The position numbers were made by a program, and so were the translations under genes. The notes beneath the pieces were generated by a model. That model did no database searches. It saw nothing but the letters and a program-made list of their open reading frames with translations, and was not told the origin of the DNA. This document shows, one piece after another, positions 6,261 through 6,635 of a stretch of 6,635 bases of DNA (the first letter of the stretch is position 1; each line of letters starts with the position of its first letter). Where the stretch lies: assembly GCA_964471215.1 (NCBI GenBank), contig CAYYFC010000054.1, positions 1 to 6,635 on the forward strand, given 5' to 3'. The stretch is from Archaeoglobus_B sp964471215. Lineage in GTDB: Archaea; Halobacteriota; Archaeoglobi; Archaeoglobales; Archaeoglobaceae.

Positions 6261-6265
6261 GTTAA

Positions 6266-6478
6266 ATGGCAGAACTCCCTCTCGCACCGGTTGAGAGAAT
6301 AATCAGAAAGGCAGGAGCTCAGAGGGTAAGCGAATCTGCAAAAAAGGCCCTAGTAGAGGCTATAGAGGAGTATGCCATAAAGATTGCAAAAAAGGCGAGC
6401 GATCTCGCGAAGCATGCAGGAAGGAAGACTGTTAAGGCAGATGATATAAAGGTGGCCGTGAAGGAATTGATTAAATGA
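6266..6478 (+). CDS. Archaeal histone (HMf family)
   Basis: The 70-residue product is a single histone fold that forms dimers and wraps DNA into archaeal nucleosome-like fibres. It aligns end to end with HMfB: start MAELPLAPVERIIRKAGAQRVS, three helices and the closing HAGRKTVKADDIKVAV. DNA-contacting positions known from HMfB are kept: R11, R20, and K54-T55 in the second loop, with the R53-D60 pair that braces it. L47 and H50 at the dimer-dimer interface are also kept, so stacking into longer multimers is expected. There is no tail and no extra domain. It has its own strong promoter and a T-rich terminator, and stands as a single-gene unit between the divergent CBS gene and a tRNA. Other histone genes may exist elsewhere in the genome. 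Confidence 0.98.
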   Translation: MAELPLAPVERIIRKAGAQRVSESAKKALVEAIEEYAIKIAKKASDLAKHAGRKTVKADDIKVAVKELIK

Positions 6479-6510
6479 TTTTATTTTTTATAACATTTAT
6501 CAATTTTTTT
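6479..6510 (+). terminator. T-rich terminator after the histone gene
   Basis: Directly after the TGA come T4-A-T6 (6479-6489) and, 14 bases later, T7 (6504-6510), with no stem-loop. Runs of T on the coding strand are the usual intrinsic termination signal in archaea. The second run is just ahead of the tRNA promoter. Confidence 0.7.
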
Positions 6511-6525
6511 CGAAAGCTTTTAATA
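6511..6525 (+). promoter_or_regulatory. BRE/TATA promoter of tRNA-Met
   Basis: CGAAAG (BRE-like, 6511-6516) precedes TTTTAATA (6518-6525). The box centre is about 30 nt from the first tRNA base, so the transcript should start a few bases upstream of the mature 5' end, leaving a short leader for RNase P. The box sits inside a small palindrome, AAGCT-TTTAAT-AGCTT (6514-6529). Confidence 0.65.
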
Positions 6526-6551
6526 GCTTATGGACAAATAACTCTTGAACA

Positions 6552-6625
6552 GCCGAGGTAGCCTAGCTGGTCGGGGCGTCGGACTCATAATCCGAAGGTC
6601 CCGGGTTCGAATCCCGGCCTCGGCA
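6552..6625 (+). tRNA. tRNA-Met(CAT), probably elongator
   Basis: A 74-nt cloverleaf with no mismatch in the acceptor stem (GCCGAGG 6552-6558 with CCTCGGC 6618-6624, then A73 at 6625), D stem 6561-6564/6574-6577, anticodon stem 6579-6583/6591-6595 and T stem 6601-6605/6613-6617 with the TTCGAAT loop. The anticodon loop CTCATAA gives CAT at 6586-6588. The anticodon stem lacks the three stacked G-C pairs of initiator tRNA, and the acceptor starts G-C, so it is not the initiator. The GCCG...CGGC acceptor resembles archaeal elongator tRNA-Met; tRNA-Ile2, in which C34 is changed to agmatidine, also has a CAT anticodon and is less likely but not excluded. There is no intron and no encoded CCA; a T4 run begins 4 nt after the gene. 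Confidence 0.96.
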
Positions 6626-6635
6626 CTCTTTTATT

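Noticed and set aside
6552..6625. Initiator tRNA-Met
   Set aside because: The anticodon stem is TCGGA/TCCGA, without the three consecutive G-C pairs next to the loop, and the acceptor begins with a G-C pair, unlike archaeal initiators.

Overview
The window looks archaeal, most likely a thermophilic euryarchaeon. Supporting signs are a 70-residue HMf-type histone, an archaeal pyrB-pyrI pair, a DUF373 membrane protein, TATA boxes about 25 bases ahead of start codons (leaderless genes), GGTG-type ribosome binding sites, a tRNA without an encoded CCA, frequent ATA/AGA/AGG codons and purine-rich coding strands. My best guess is an Archaeoglobales genome; that is inferred from overall resemblance, not from a search.

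Layout. Positions 1-100 hold a perfect 14-bp inverted repeat and probably the first codons of a gene running off the left edge on the minus strand. Positions 102-3439 (minus) form a tight operon read from right to left: DUF373 membrane protein, then an overlapping archaeal metallophosphoesterase (COG1407/TIGR00024 type), then a radical SAM protein with a C-terminal helix-hairpin-helix, then probably the truncated gene. A 73-bp gap with back-to-back promoters separates this operon from pyrBI (plus, 3513-4873), which encodes both chains of aspartate carbamoyltransferase for pyrimidine synthesis. pyrI converges on a minus-strand gene for a protein with four CBS domains and a C-terminal domain that reads like the ribosome hibernation factor HPF/RaiA; the two stop codons share one CTAG. 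A 235-250-bp intergenic region carries the divergent promoters of the CBS gene and of a histone gene (plus, 6266-6478). After a T-rich terminator comes a tRNA-Met(CAT) at 6552-6625.

How the parts relate. PyrB catalyses the first committed pyrimidine step and PyrI is its nucleotide-binding regulatory chain. The CBS/HPF-like protein next to it is probably another adenine-nucleotide sensor, acting on ribosomes. The DUF373-phosphoesterase-radical SAM operon is the least understood part: three conserved archaeal families of unknown or poorly known role, one with an unusual CX4CX2C iron-sulfur motif joined to a nucleic-acid-binding module. I saw no mobile element, CRISPR array or defence system.
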